Origin: Phymatolithon calcareum
Lineage: Eukaryota > Rhodophyta > Florideophyceae > Hapalidiales
Length of the DNA stretch: 64,000 nt
NCBI GenBank assembly: GCA_977006965.1
Contig: OZ345360.1
Span: 2,542,001 to 2,606,000, forward strand
Direction: 5' to 3'
The notes under the pieces were generated by a model that did no database searches, was not told where the DNA came from, and worked only from the letters and a program-made list of their open reading frames with translations. Below, one piece after another: positions 1-9,459 of this stretch. Position 1 is the stretch's first letter, and every line of letters begins with the position of its first letter. A program made the position numbers and the translations under genes.

Positions 1-990
1 ACCTATGGTCACGAAAAAACACAATGCATGTCTATAATGCGGCACTATGAGCATGGGCGCAAGATTGTGCAAGAAAGTCAGGAGAATTAAACTCCAAGGT
101 CCTGATACAGAGAACGATTCTGAGGACCGGACATCCGTGGAGTTTCCATTTGCCCCTGTGAGTCTAATCGCCGGCCACTCAGTATGTCTCCTGCCGGCAT
201 AGGCTGTAGGATACGGAACTGTCTTCAGTCTGCAGACCTAAAAGGAGGGCACATAATGGGTACTGAGGCGATCTCAGCCCGGTGACATTCCTCGGCTTCA
301 TTATACATAAACTTTCGCTCTGGATTTGAGCAATCTACATATGACTTTAACGGCAACTTCTCCACAACTTCTGCGTGGATTCGAGATATTCCCCTTGCAA
401 TGTTCTGCCCCTGTCGGAAATCGAATTGTTCGTAGTAAACACACATTCGAGGCGATGAGAGGCTGTTCGTTCCCACAGACCTTTGAGGTTTGCATGTGAC
501 GTATTTTCTATGTTGGAAGCTTCATCAATGCCTCTGTCGATCTTGGTCATAGAACAGGGATTCTCATCCGTTTGCCCGTCCTACAGAAAATCAGAGGGAA
601 GGAGTCGGAGGCTTATAGGCTCTGAATGCCTGCATTCTCTTGCACCGAGCCAAACAGGGAGAATACCTGCTTTCGTCAGCAAGAAAGACAGAATGCAGCT
701 ACTCCTATAACAAACGAAAAATGTATTTGCAAGGAACGACGTAGAGATATCCACACAAGTATGTATAGCAAAATTGAACGTAGTTACGAGTAGAAGCCAA
801 GTCAGGAAGGATAGCTGTGTTCGTCTAGCCTTCTCAAATGGTTCTCATGTTTTGACGCACCTTCTGTGTCTAAAAAAGGCGCGCAAGTGTTGAAGATGAC
901 CACTTTACATTCGGAATAGCTATGCACTACTGAAGTACAAACCAAAAAATATTAAATATGAGGCACTGAAATCCTCACTCCCTTGCTTTC
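1..990. other. No gene recognised
   Basis: This stretch precedes the first confident gene. Short ORFs lie on both strands. The minus-strand frame at 225-476 has protein-like composition, but it has no domain I recognise and no convincing start or splice context. It could be an exon of a gene that continues off the left edge. No transposon ends or tandem repeats were seen. Confidence 0.4.
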
Positions 991-2085
991 TCAGCCTTCT
1001 ACCTGGTCATCCTTGAAAACATCGTGTACCGCCGCCCTTGCAGCAAGGTTTCTCCCGTATCGCTCTAGTCCTGACACCACGCTCTGCAATCTTGTCAGGG
1101 TATTCCGTCCTTCCAGTGCCTTTTGTCGATCAGCAGGATTACTAGGGAAGAAGTCCCACGCCGCGAAAGAGATAGCCTTTGCTCTTCTCCATCTCGCCGC
1201 ATCATCAATATCTTCACTTTCAAACTCGAACCTCTCGTCATATCCCGCCCTCCTCGCCGCATTCTTCAGTGCCGACTCCCACATCGCGATCTTTGCATCC
1301 TTTGACAACACAAACATCCCATTATCCCCAGCAAGCGACGGTGGCGCCGACACCTCGCCGTTCACAGCTCCCTCAGGCATAGTCTTTGCAGCAGTGTCAA
1401 TTTTTCTGCGTGTTGGATCTTCGCCCAGTCGTGCGCAAAGTGAAATCACCTCGCGGAACACCGACCACATCCTCCGTTCCGCCTCACGCACCGCGTCCGT
1501 CTCCCCAGGCAGCACATCTTCGTCATCGACATGTTTGCAAGCGCCGGACCAATATGGGGCGGCACGCTGCAATTTGGAAACACGAAATCTTGCCACACCC
1601 TCAATCTCCAGGTAGACGCCAAGCTCAAGACGGCGCCAATTGCATATGCGCACAATAGTACCGTAGGCCGCGAGTGCGGCACGGTCCGAAGCGAAGAGGA
1701 CGTGTGCAAACTTCTTTTCATATGCGAGTACGACGCGTTCAAAGAGCGCCAGAAAGCGAGCTTCATAAATGTGCAGCCGCTTCACCTCGCCCGGTAGAAA
1801 TATTTCTTCGGGTGCAAACGGCAGCAGTGGCATTTCAGCTGCTGCGCCCGACGCGCGCCACGACGGCCAGTCGAACGACTCGCCAGACGGTGTGCCGGTG
1901 CTCGCGCCATCCAATACAAACTCCGCATCACGCCGCTCTTCTGGCGCAGGGGCGCCCATACAAGTAGTACGGCGTCGCCGCTTGGCGCGGGGGGTGCGTG
2001 CGCGACATAGCGTCTGTTGCACTGGTATGGCGCCCGAGAGCACCGGGGCCGCGAGAAATGTAGGTACCGTTGCAATGGACGGCAT
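991..2085 (-). CDS. LON substrate-binding-domain protein, probably organelle-targeted
   Basis: Intronless ORF of 364 residues from the first in-frame ATG (2083-2085) to a TGA at 991-993; an upstream extension in the same frame begins at TTG and is ignored. From about residue 85 it matches the start of the LON N-terminal substrate-binding domain: MPLLPFAPEEIFLPGE, then LHIYEARF, then an internal GTIVRI and a LEIEGVARFRV strand. No AAA ATPase or Ser-Lys protease domain follows, so this is a stand-alone LON-domain protein, not a Lon protease. In plants and algae such proteins are often plastid-located and of unknown activity. The first 50 or so residues are rich in Ala, Pro, Arg and Ser, consistent with a transit peptide (inferred). 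It shares its strand with the b561 and cyclophilin genes. Confidence 0.8.
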   Translation of the reverse strand: MPSIATVPTFLAAPVLSGAIPVQQTLCRARTPRAKRRRRTTCMGAPAPEERRDAEFVLDGASTGTPSGESFDWPSWRASGAAAEMPLLPFAPEEIFLPGEVKRLHIYEARFLALFERVVLAYEKKFAHVLFASDRAALAAYGTIVRICNWRRLELGVYLEIEGVARFRVSKLQRAAPYWSGACKHVDDEDVLPGETDAVREAERRMWSVFREVISLCARLGEDPTRRKIDTAAKTMPEGAVNGEVSAPPSLAGDNGMFVLSKDAKIAMWESALKNAARRAGYDERFEFESEDIDDAARWRRAKAISFAAWDFFPSNPADRQKALEGRNTLTRLQSVVSGLERYGRNLAARAAVHDVFKDDQVEG

Positions 2086-2226
2086 GGAGGACGTCGAGCG
2101 TGACCAGTGTCCCAGAAGCAACTTGGGAAGAACGAGATATTCCCAGGAGTATCAATTTTTTATTACAGTCATCGTTATGATCCGTCTCCTTACCGCAACG
2201 CGACTATGGTAAACGTTGTGCCCAAA

Positions 2227-2248
2227 GAATGTAGGAGCTCCTACATTC
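2227..2248. repeat. 22-bp perfect palindrome upstream of the LON-domain gene
   Basis: The two 11-base halves (GAATGTAGGAG and CTCCTACATTC) are exact reverse complements with no loop. It lies between the start of the LON-domain gene (2085) and the end of the b561 gene (2269), so it could be a dimeric protein-binding site for the former or an RNA hairpin in the 3' region of the latter. A run of CTATA units follows directly at about 2259-2280. Confidence 0.7.
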
Positions 2249-2268
2249 TCCCTGAGAGCTATACTATA

Positions 2269-2997
2269 CTATACTATAGTATATGACCCATCGCAGTTGC
2301 CGATCTCGCACTCTTCCATTTTCTCTTTCCTGCTGTCAGCCTCCTTCGCCCTTGCTTCACCAACCCAGCGTCGCTTGCGCACTGCAGAAACGAACGCACC
2401 AGCAGAGATCACGACGGCCAGCGCAATGAGGTTAGCTGCGATGCTGCGCGGTCCATACACCCCTCGGCCCTCCTGCTTCTCTTTCACAAACACCTGCTCT
2501 TGACATATGCCCAGCAAAATGGAAGCAACACCAGTTGCAAACGATGCCATGGCGCCATTGACATGTCTCCGACGATCGAACTCGCCAAAACGCCAGCGCC
2601 TTAGAAGGTGTACAACAGCAGCGTCAAGAATAACACCTTTCATGAGAACGAGACATGCTAGTCCAAACCACGAATGCAGCGAGTAAAGATGCGGAGCTTT
2701 TGCATCCACACTTGCCTTGAACGCTAACGCGACCGCAACGTTGACACTGATGAACGCGCTCACCATCATAGCGGCATGGATCCATTTTTGATTCGGCCTG
2801 CCAACCGGACGCGACCACGTGAAGGCACCGGCCGGTAATGCGACGAGAACGGCGGCGACGGCGAGCGGGGCATGAATGGCAATAAGGCTTCCGGGAGACA
2901 CGGCTGCGAGCCAAGCGGCGACGGCGACAGTGGCCGCGGCGCCGATGGTAAGGGCGGCCACGCGCTCACGCCCGCCACTGTCCTCACGCACCTCCAT
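2269..2997 (-). CDS. CYB561: Cytochrome b561 family transmembrane oxidoreductase
   Basis: 242-residue intronless ORF starting at the ATG at 2995-2997 (the longer frame begins at TTG). Members of this family move electrons from ascorbate across a membrane through two b hemes. The four heme-ligand histidines are visible in their usual contexts: H42 (IHAPL), H74 (KWIHAAM), H108 (LYSLHSWFGL) and H145 (RHVNGAM...LLG). Their spacings of 32, 34 and 37 residues are close to the family pattern. Six hydrophobic segments can be drawn at about 14-33, 40-60, 73-95, 108-130, 146-166 and 185-205. The C-terminal tail is charged and probably cytosolic. Which membrane it sits in cannot be read from the sequence. 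Confidence 0.85.
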   Translation of the reverse strand: MEVREDSGGRERVAALTIGAAATVAVAAWLAAVSPGSLIAIHAPLAVAAVLVALPAGAFTWSRPVGRPNQKWIHAAMMVSAFISVNVAVALAFKASVDAKAPHLYSLHSWFGLACLVLMKGVILDAAVVHLLRRWRFGEFDRRRHVNGAMASFATGVASILLGICQEQVFVKEKQEGRGVYGPRSIAANLIALAVVISAGAFVSAVRKRRWVGEARAKEADSRKEKMEECEIGNCDGSYTIV

Positions 2998-3198
2998 AGC
3001 GGCTGCATGTCGCAATTGACGACGGGTGGAATCCGGGAAGCAATAGACGGTCTTTGAGGACGACGCGGGAGATTAAATTCATTGCACATTACGTGGGTGG
3101 GCGGGGTGCACTGTGCATGAATTGCGGGTTGTCTAAGCGCGCCCTTTCGGTGATTGATTGCAGTGTACAATACAATGATCATCATTGATCATCATTGA

Positions 3199-3230
3199 GG
3201 GCTGTCATGTGATGATCACGATGACAGCCC
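3199..3230. repeat. Near-complete 32-bp palindrome in the b561 upstream region
   Basis: Outer arms GGGCTGTCAT (3199-3208) and ATGACAGCCC (3221-3230) are exact complements. The inner GTGAT/ATCAC pairs as well, leaving only two unpaired bases. It sits between the b561 start (2997) and the cyclophilin stop (3412), both on the minus strand, so it could be a b561 promoter element or a terminator/processing hairpin for the cyclophilin transcript. A neighbouring run of ATCATTGATC units is at about 3175-3197. Confidence 0.6.
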
Positions 3231-3411
3231 CCTTTGCAGTACAAACATTTCATCGCATCTCGAAGCCTGTCGCAACTGCACGAATGGATTTCAATGCACA
3301 ATGAAAACGGTGCTGACCGAAACATCCGCCGCCCTATTGAAATTGTGGTGGTATGCGCGAGCACGTGTATGTCATCTATTTCGAACGTTATTTTGCGGAT
3401 GCAGCCTGTTT

Positions 3412-3918
3412 CTACCTTCGTTTTTCAAACTCTGCGTCCGCGAACGGGTTTGCATGAATGGTGACACCACTGACTACCGGCACATCCTCCGCCGATTCAG
3501 CTCCCGCTGCAGCATCCGCCAGTGCGCGTACAACATCGAGCCCATGCAACACGGATCCGATATGCGAGCAAGTACCGTTGAGATGTGGTGCGGGTGCAAC
3601 GGTGATGAAGAATTGTGATCCGATACCATCCGCGGCGGGTGTGCCCTTATTAGCGTACGCTACAACACCCGGTTTTTCAAAATCACGTCCGGGCACAATT
3701 TCATCCGGTAAACGACGTGCCCATGCCGCTCGCGATTTGCGCGATCTGCCCCTGCCGCCGCCCTGCACCATGAATCCCGCCACTGCGCGATGGAATTGCG
3801 TGCCGTCGTACGAACCGCCAGCGCACAGCGCCATAAAGTTGCGCGCCGGCGTGCCAGTCCCGCCTGCGCAAACCTCGATCTTGACGTCGCCCAACGTCGT
3901 GTGCAGCGTCACGCTCAT
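3412..3918 (-). CDS. PPIL3: Cyclophilin-type peptidyl-prolyl isomerase, PPIL3 type
   Basis: 168-residue intronless ORF. I start it at the internal ATG (3916-3918) because the protein then opens MSVTLHTTLGDVKIEV, the characteristic PPIL3 N-terminus; the longer frame begins at GTG. Cyclophilin hallmarks follow: FHR at 42-44, GFMVQGG at 48-54, GSQFFIT at 100-106, and the PPIL3 ending VTIHANPFA at 152-160. The tryptophan that binds cyclosporin in cyclophilin A is replaced by His112 (PHLNG), as is usual in this subfamily. Known PPIL3 proteins are associated with spliceosomes. The loop at 55-75 is richer in Arg and Ser than in animal versions. Confidence 0.9.
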   Translation of the reverse strand: MSVTLHTTLGDVKIEVCAGGTGTPARNFMALCAGGSYDGTQFHRAVAGFMVQGGGRGRSRKSRAAWARRLPDEIVPGRDFEKPGVVAYANKGTPAADGIGSQFFITVAPAPHLNGTCSHIGSVLHGLDVVRALADAAAGAESAEDVPVVSGVTIHANPFADAEFEKRR

Positions 3919-4395
3919 GGCGGCACAGTTTCCCGTGCACGGGTACAACGTAGCGCGGCTGCACACGAAGAACGGGCGGACGTAATGGGATTGCGTAGGC
4001 GAACAACGTCAAAAGGAGGGCGGCAGGGATCAATGACTTCCTTTCCCGGTCGTGTATGATACGCACGCCGCACCCTAAGTGGGACGTGCATCGTGTGTGT
4101 GTGTGTGTGTTTGTGTGTGCGTGTGTGCATCATACAGTATTGCCTGAGAAGACAACGATTGGTAGATGCTGACGGAGAAATCGGCACCTCCTTTCGAGCG
4201 GCAGCTGGTATACATCCCTCCCGACTTGCTGCGCGCTTCGAGCAGTACGACGCAACCAGCAAGAACGAGCAGTACCGAGTGTCTCAGCAAGTCCCACCCG
4301 GCTGACGCAGGCAGGCAGGTCGCAGAAACAACAAAGAAGAAAACGGCCCCGAGAAGCACGACGCGAACGAGGTCGCTCTCCCAATAGCACGCGCT
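3919..4395. promoter_or_regulatory. Divergent promoter region between PPIL3 and RING-H2 genes
   Basis: These 477 bases separate the starts of two genes that point away from each other, so both promoters must lie here. No clear TATA box is seen at an obvious distance from either start. The only distinctive content is the GT-repeat tract at 4093-4128. Confidence 0.5.
4093..4128. repeat. (GT)n microsatellite
   Basis: Eighteen bases of pure GT repeat (4093-4110) followed by an interrupted GT tract to about 4128. It lies in the divergent promoter between PPIL3 and the RING-H2 gene. Such alternating tracts are length-variable and can adopt Z-DNA; any effect on the two genes is inference. Confidence 0.9.
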
Positions 4396-4888
4396 ATGGG
4401 ACAGGCTCTGTCGTCGCTCACCGAGTGTCTCGGAGCGCTCGGTGGGGCCGGCGTGCGGTACGCACGTGCGCCGCAGTCGCGCCGCGTGGAGGGCGGTGGC
4501 GGCGGAAGCTCAGGTGTGACGCCCGGAGTCGGTGTGCGCATGCGAAGCGCGCCGCCACCACCTCTGGTGCCTGATAAGCATGCGGTTTACGACCTTGTGG
4601 ACGACGAGGAGGACGTCTGTCCAACATGTTTGGAAGAGTATTGTCGGGACAATCCTAAGATCATTGCTGATTGTGGTACGTTTGCGCGCGCTCCACTTGC
4701 TGTGGAATTGGAGCATAATTTCTGATTGACTGACTGACTGAGTTTACTACGTCTGTCTGTGTGCAGGTCATGCGTATCATTTGCAATGTATTGTGGAGTG
4801 GGAGACTCGGTCTGGGTCCACATACTGCCCCATTTGCGCTAAGCCGATGCAGTACCGCGAGAAGGGCTACGCGTTGAAACCTGTGTGA
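4396..4888 (+). CDS. RING-H2 E3 ubiquitin ligase, two exons (4396-4675, 4767-4888)
   Basis: Reading straight through from the ATG at 4396 breaks the RING motif. Removing a 91-base GT-AG intron at 4676-4766 (donor GTACGT, acceptor TGTGCAG) restores it and gives a 133-residue protein ending at 4888. The zinc ligands are then C75, C78, C93, H95, H98, C101, C114 and C117, in the RING-H2 order. The block EEDVCPTCLEEY...NPKI closely resembles plant RING proteins of the At3g02290 type, which act as E3 ligases. The N-terminus MGQALSS has Gly2 and Ser6, so N-myristoylation and membrane attachment are plausible. The stretch from 31 to 60 is a low-complexity Gly/Ser/Pro linker. Confidence 0.85.
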
Positions 4889-5403
4889 TGACAGTCATTG
4901 TTCCTATTTTGCTTGTCCGCGTCGTATGTTTTTTTGGTGTCCGCACGCATGTCTGCAGTGCTCGCTTGCTTGCTTTCTTCTTGTGTAAATAATGTACCCT
5001 CTGCAGACTCAATTTCCGACCAACGAACGTTCGAGCAGCACGCTGCTCGTGCCTCGACACAACTCGCTTTTTCAACTCCGTATATTGTACTATTACCCAC
5101 CCACCCACCCCAACACAGTAAAACCCCTGCAAACTCTACATCTTGATTTCAATCCTCGCTTCACTAACCGCGTGGTTCCACCGGGAATATCAATCCCGTT
5201 CACAACGGAAAAACCCGTGCATCCGGCAGCGTGCTGCGCAGATTTACTTCTGTACACGTGGCCACGTTCCGAGATCCTACATGCGCACGCCCTCGAGCTA
5301 GGGAATCACCAGCGAAAGACAGACGTTCGTTCGTGCGACACGGATCGATCGTGTGTGTGAGTGCGCAACACGACCTCCCGACACAGCGCAAATCCGCCGT
5401 CGC
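4889..5403. other. Convergent intergenic region, no gene seen
   Basis: The region holds the 3' ends of the RING-H2 gene (plus strand) and the RsfS gene (minus strand). It contains a short CCCACC repeat at about 5097-5112 and is otherwise unremarkable. No domain is recognisable in the overlapping short ORFs. Confidence 0.5.
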
Positions 5404-5874
5404 TCACTTCTTCGTCCAACCCTCATCCTCCTCTTCCCCGCCGTACGGAAAGTCACCGACCTCGCCGTCCGCCCACAGCTCCTCCAATTTGTACCGCTCA
5501 CGCTCCTGTGCCGTAAGAACATGAACAACCGTATCCCCCGCGTCAACAACAACCCACTGCGCCCGTCGATCGCGCACAACCGGTCTCCCCTTCGCCTCGT
5601 CTACTCGCAGGGCAAGTGACACCTCATCCGCAACCGCGCGTGCATGCCGCGCCGACAGCGCGGTGCACACAACCATGCGTCGGAATGCTGCCGCGGCTGT
5701 TTGCAACGTCGCCACGTCGAACGCGCCGGCTTCCGCTGCAGCTTCTGCTGCGTCACGTCGCGCCCGCACCGGCATCGCCCTTTGCAGTGGTGCTTCGCGT
5801 CGCGCCGCGGGACCGAGGCCGTGATCGCGGACGTAGCGCGCCGCGCGCGCGAGATTTGCGGCGCGCTTCGTCAT
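5404..5874 (-). CDS. rsfS: Ribosomal silencing factor RsfS / Iojap homologue, organellar
   Basis: 156-residue ORF using the ATG at 5872-5874; a longer frame runs to 6081 but its N-terminus has no family similarity. Residues about 55-135 match the RsfS/Iojap (DUF143) fold: VVCTALSARHARAVADEV, then WVVVDAGDTVVHVLTAQERERYKLEELW. The family binds uL14 of the large ribosomal subunit and blocks subunit joining; eukaryotic members act in mitochondria or chloroplasts. The start MTKRAANLARAARYVRDHG is a basic amphipathic helix, which suggests mitochondrial import, though a plastid is possible. The acidic tail (GGEEEDEGW) lies outside the domain. Confidence 0.85.
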   Translation of the reverse strand: MTKRAANLARAARYVRDHGLGPAARREAPLQRAMPVRARRDAAEAAAEAGAFDVATLQTAAAAFRRMVVCTALSARHARAVADEVSLALRVDEAKGRPVVRDRRAQWVVVDAGDTVVHVLTAQERERYKLEELWADGEVGDFPYGGEEEDEGWTKK

Positions 5875-6329
5875 CCCTACTGTACCTGTCGATGCCGACC
5901 GACCGACCGACCTGTGTGTCTTGCAGATCATATGATCGGTGCGCAGCTGGAAGGTAAACTTTAAGATGGGTGTCGTCTTTCTGCTTTGTCGTCGAGCGGT
6001 GGCGATTCCTCCAATTAACAATGTTGGCATCAGTTTTGTTTCAATGCCATAGTCTGAATGGATTGTACGCTCTTTTCTCAAAACGGGTCTGTTTTTTCGG
6101 GCCTATCGTATGATATTATTGATAGCCCTTGCTTACACCGCTGTATGACAGCGTGTCATTCGCAATCTCCACATATTGTGCAAAGTCGCGACACTAGTTT
6201 TCCCAAACGTCCTCCAAATTGTCGCGGCTGCCGAAACAGAGGAGTATCTAACCGAACCGCCCTTTTTGTGTGCCGAACCGTTCTCGTCGCCGTGCTTGAT
6301 TTTCTTCGGTCGCCGAAAGAGCAGCCAGC

Positions 6330-6668
6330 ATGCCTCGCATCCGAAGTGGAGGGTCGACGAAGGAACGTTCACCGTCGAAGCAAATTGACTTTAGCGGCGG
6401 TGTGGAAATCATCCCGCAACGTGCACCACCTGCAACAGGTGTTCCCAAACCTGTTGCGCCTGCAAAGGAGGTGCCACGAATGTACAAGTTGCGACGGTCG
6501 CCGACGCCGTTACTAGGACTTGATAATATCGACTTGATGACTACGGAACATCTTGCACAGCTGAACTCAGTATGGAAAGAAGGAGATCTTCCCGCGTTTG
6601 AGGCCGACTCACGCCGTATTGCCGCTACCATGGCGTCGTTATCGTCGAAAACAGACCCTTTCGAGTAA
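6330..6668 (+). CDS. Small hypothetical protein, 112 residues
   Basis: The ORF runs from an ATG at 6330 to a TAA. The first 55 residues are polar and rich in Pro, Ser, Lys and Arg. The rest looks like helices (TTEHLAQLNSVWKEGD, then ADSRRIAATMASLSSK). I do not recognise a family. An antisense frame (6248-6697) is also open. I prefer the plus strand because its composition is that of a soluble protein and because it fits the compact island. Confidence 0.45.
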   Translation: MPRIRSGGSTKERSPSKQIDFSGGVEIIPQRAPPATGVPKPVAPAKEVPRMYKLRRSPTPLLGLDNIDLMTTEHLAQLNSVWKEGDLPAFEADSRRIAATMASLSSKTDPFE

Positions 6669-7752
6669 CCGTAGTGAACAAACCATGTGAACTCCATGCT
6701 TACGTTTCACTGAATATTATTCAACCCTTTCGCACTTCACCACACCTCGCCCTTCTTACCGCGTTACATCTAGTGCCCGACCAACTTCTAGTTTATGCAT
6801 CATCACTCGTGTCATATCTTCGTGTGTAAACACTGCTCTAGCCTACTATTTCTTGTTACATTCTCGTTTCTCATTCTTTACGTCGACGCACTCCATGTTG
6901 CCATCGCTGCCGTCAATGACTCCCCTTCATCACACACGGCATGCATGTTGCGGCAGTTGTCAGATAGTAGAAAATCACCATGCACAATGCCGTCCGCCTG
7001 AGACCGTCAGTCTGCCGCAATCTTACAGTCCATCTTCCAACCGTGCCACGACTATGGTGTACAGGTGCTTGCTCGCACAGGAATCATCCCGCGCCTCATG
7101 TGCGCTCCAACGCAGATCCGCAGCTTTGTAGTTGGGGGCGTTTGTTGCAGATTGCAGTGAGATTTTCGCCAACACTGCGTTTGTCCACGCACCTGCGGCG
7201 GCGGTTGCTGACGTGGCGGTCTCCACTCTACAATAATCCACGGCTCTTCTCGGGAAAATGGAACCTCCACTCATGGTGTCTAAATTAAAGAAGGCCTGCC
7301 TGGCATATAACTTTCGCTGCAGCCTCCAGCTGGGACCAGGTCCCTGATGATGGACACTATGTGAATGTGGCGGCGTCAATTGGACCAGATATGCGCATTT
7401 TTCTGGTCAGTCAGTCAGACAACAGAGAAGCACGTGATTCGATGATCGAGCGGACTTCGGACACACAGGATACAAGTTTTAATTTGCATTCATTCATTGG
7501 CATCATTCATGCCAATGAATGAAAATTGATGTTCCGTCTTCCACCTTGATTGCGTAAATGTGCAGTTGGGCAAACCACATCTACACCCAAAAAAGACATA
7601 TGATTATTATGATGATCGTCTCTGTCCGCTCAATCCAGCATCAAGATGATCTTCTCGCAATCTGCCGTGCAATAGGTCTCCACGGATCGACTAGATATCT
7701 GCGCAAAATGTAGGAAATGCCCTGGAATAACCCAACAAGTGACTTGAGACTC
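6669..7752. other. No gene recognised; one strong hairpin
   Basis: Short ORFs lie on both strands, the longest antisense at 7023-7379, with no recognisable domain. A hairpin with 15-base perfect arms (7489-7503 and 7509-7523) and a 5-base loop is built on CATTCATTGGCAT. This marks the edge between the gene island and the repeat-rich part of the window. Confidence 0.4.
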
Positions 7753-8313
7753 TTAAGTCAAGAGACACACGAGTTTAGAAGAGCATATAATTATGCCTGG
7801 GGCAGACAAACCCTCGGGTCTCAGACCTACCGAACAAGAATTCAATTGGTCTAAACGACTGCAATTCATGGCCACGTCGCTTAACTGGAACGCATCGGAG
7901 GCAACGTGGGTCAAAGTGCATTGTTGGTTAAAAATTCCTCTCTTTCTTTCTTGTACTATACTGTAGAGGGCGACTTCACATTCACGCCTGAATTTGCTCT
8001 TGAGCAAGATCTGGATGTTCAAAAATTCAAATCTAAATTTGAGAATTTGCATGGCTTTGTACTGTACCAGACTCTTCTTAAATTGCTGTCGAAAAGACGT
8101 CCGACCATAACAAAGTAGGATCGAATGTTCCACTGTTTCCTTGACACCACACGAGCACATCTTGCACATCTGGTCATCAGATGGTGTGCACGCGGTGACA
8201 GTCTGGAAGAAGAGGGCGACAATTCGCAATGAGCTTGTTGAGCATACTATGCTAGTAGCATCACCAAGTCTGTGTGACATGTGCAGATCGTCAGAAAGTA
8301 TCGGGATGCTCAC
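7753..8313 (-). pseudogene. Non-LTR retrotransposon 3'-end remnant
   Basis: The minus-strand frame contains CKMCSCGVKETVEHSILLCY, the CCHC-like knuckle (Cx2C...ETxEHxxxxC) found at the C-terminus of many LINE reverse-transcriptase ORFs. No reverse-transcriptase motifs lie upstream, so only the 3' end is present. A diverged second copy of the same sequence lies at about 8890-9155 in the same orientation. Confidence 0.5.
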
Positions 8314-8889
8314 TGACTCTATGTGTTTGGCGTTTTGATAATACAGTAGATCGTGTAGCTTTCAGAGTGATCGGTATCGCTAGATGCCGAATCTAAAACA
8401 GACAGACTGCATCCGAAGAAGCCCCGTGCGCGAGCTTATCGGCGGTCTCATGTGTCAGGATCCAGCATTATGATACTCGTTATCAAATGCCCACTTTGTG
8501 TGGCACGATTTGTTCCAGAAGCTTCCATATGCCATACATTCACGGCTACACATATTGATAGAACGCGTCCAGACAACATCTTCTGCTTGTGAACAATGCT
8601 TGCTTGAGATATAAATTATCAGTTGCTTTAATTTCAAAACGCAAAAGTTTAACTGGCATGCAATATGCTGGGGAGGGATGATATCCAGATATCTAGAAAC
8701 TGTCGCTACCCCAATGCTTCGTGCCGATCGATCGATTGACCTTCCGATTGAACAATAACACTCCACCTCAAAAGCCGCACTGGAAAAATGTGAAAAATAG
8801 TCCAAGCTTTATCGCAGAAGGGCTGCAATGGCGGCACTATAGGACCTGTAGGCTAGTTGGTCATCCAATTGTTTATGCGAATGTACAAG

Positions 8890-9155
8890 AAGAGAGGCCA
8901 CCTCTCTCTTTCTTTATTGCAAAAGGCATTAATCTTGAATAAAATCCTGAACTTGCCCTGCAGAAAGTTCTCATTGTTCAAAAATCTGAGTATCTCAATG
9001 TGTTGCATCCTATACAGATTTTCTACCGTTTTGCCACTAACTCTCCAGATGAATTACTGCCGAGAAGCAGCCCGACCAGAACAGCATAAGATTAGGTACT
9101 CCACTGTTTCCTTGACACCTAAAGGGCACATCATGCACATTGGATCCTAATCTAG
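8890..9155 (-). repeat. Second, diverged copy of the LINE 3'-end remnant
   Basis: Shared landmarks in the same order as in 7930-8180 include GTTCAAAAAT, CCACTGTTTCCTTGACACC and GGGCACATC.TGCACAT. The copy is too decayed to hold a long ORF. It is either an old tandem duplication or two insertions of one family about 1 kb apart. Confidence 0.5.
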
Positions 9156-9459
9156 TGGTTCATCCTGGTTATTTTCGTGGTGAAAGGATGCCACAACAGG
9201 GCTCGGAACAATTCAATTGCAAGAGATTGCTGCTCGAGTTTCAATGCGCAATACGAATTGCTTCGGGCTGAATCTTGCAATGACAATTGCAATGAACCGC
9301 GGCGGACAATCAAGGATAGTCTACTTTACCTCATGAAGGAACATTTCCATCAAACGTTAAACTACATAGCGTTCAGCATGGTCATTACATGTAGCTGCCT
9401 TCTAGGAGCTCTTCCGTGACCTCATGGGCTTTGATTCGAGCTTCCACCTTCTCCGAGCT

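Noticed and set aside
983-2212. Plus-strand frames over the LON-domain gene
   Set aside because: GC-rich antisense shadows of a recognisable minus-strand protein.
3458-3985. 175-codon plus-strand ORF over the cyclophilin
   Set aside because: Antisense shadow; the minus strand encodes a clear PPIL3 protein.
6248-6697. 149-codon antisense ORF over the small hypothetical gene
   Set aside because: No family, less protein-like composition than the plus frame, though the choice is not certain.
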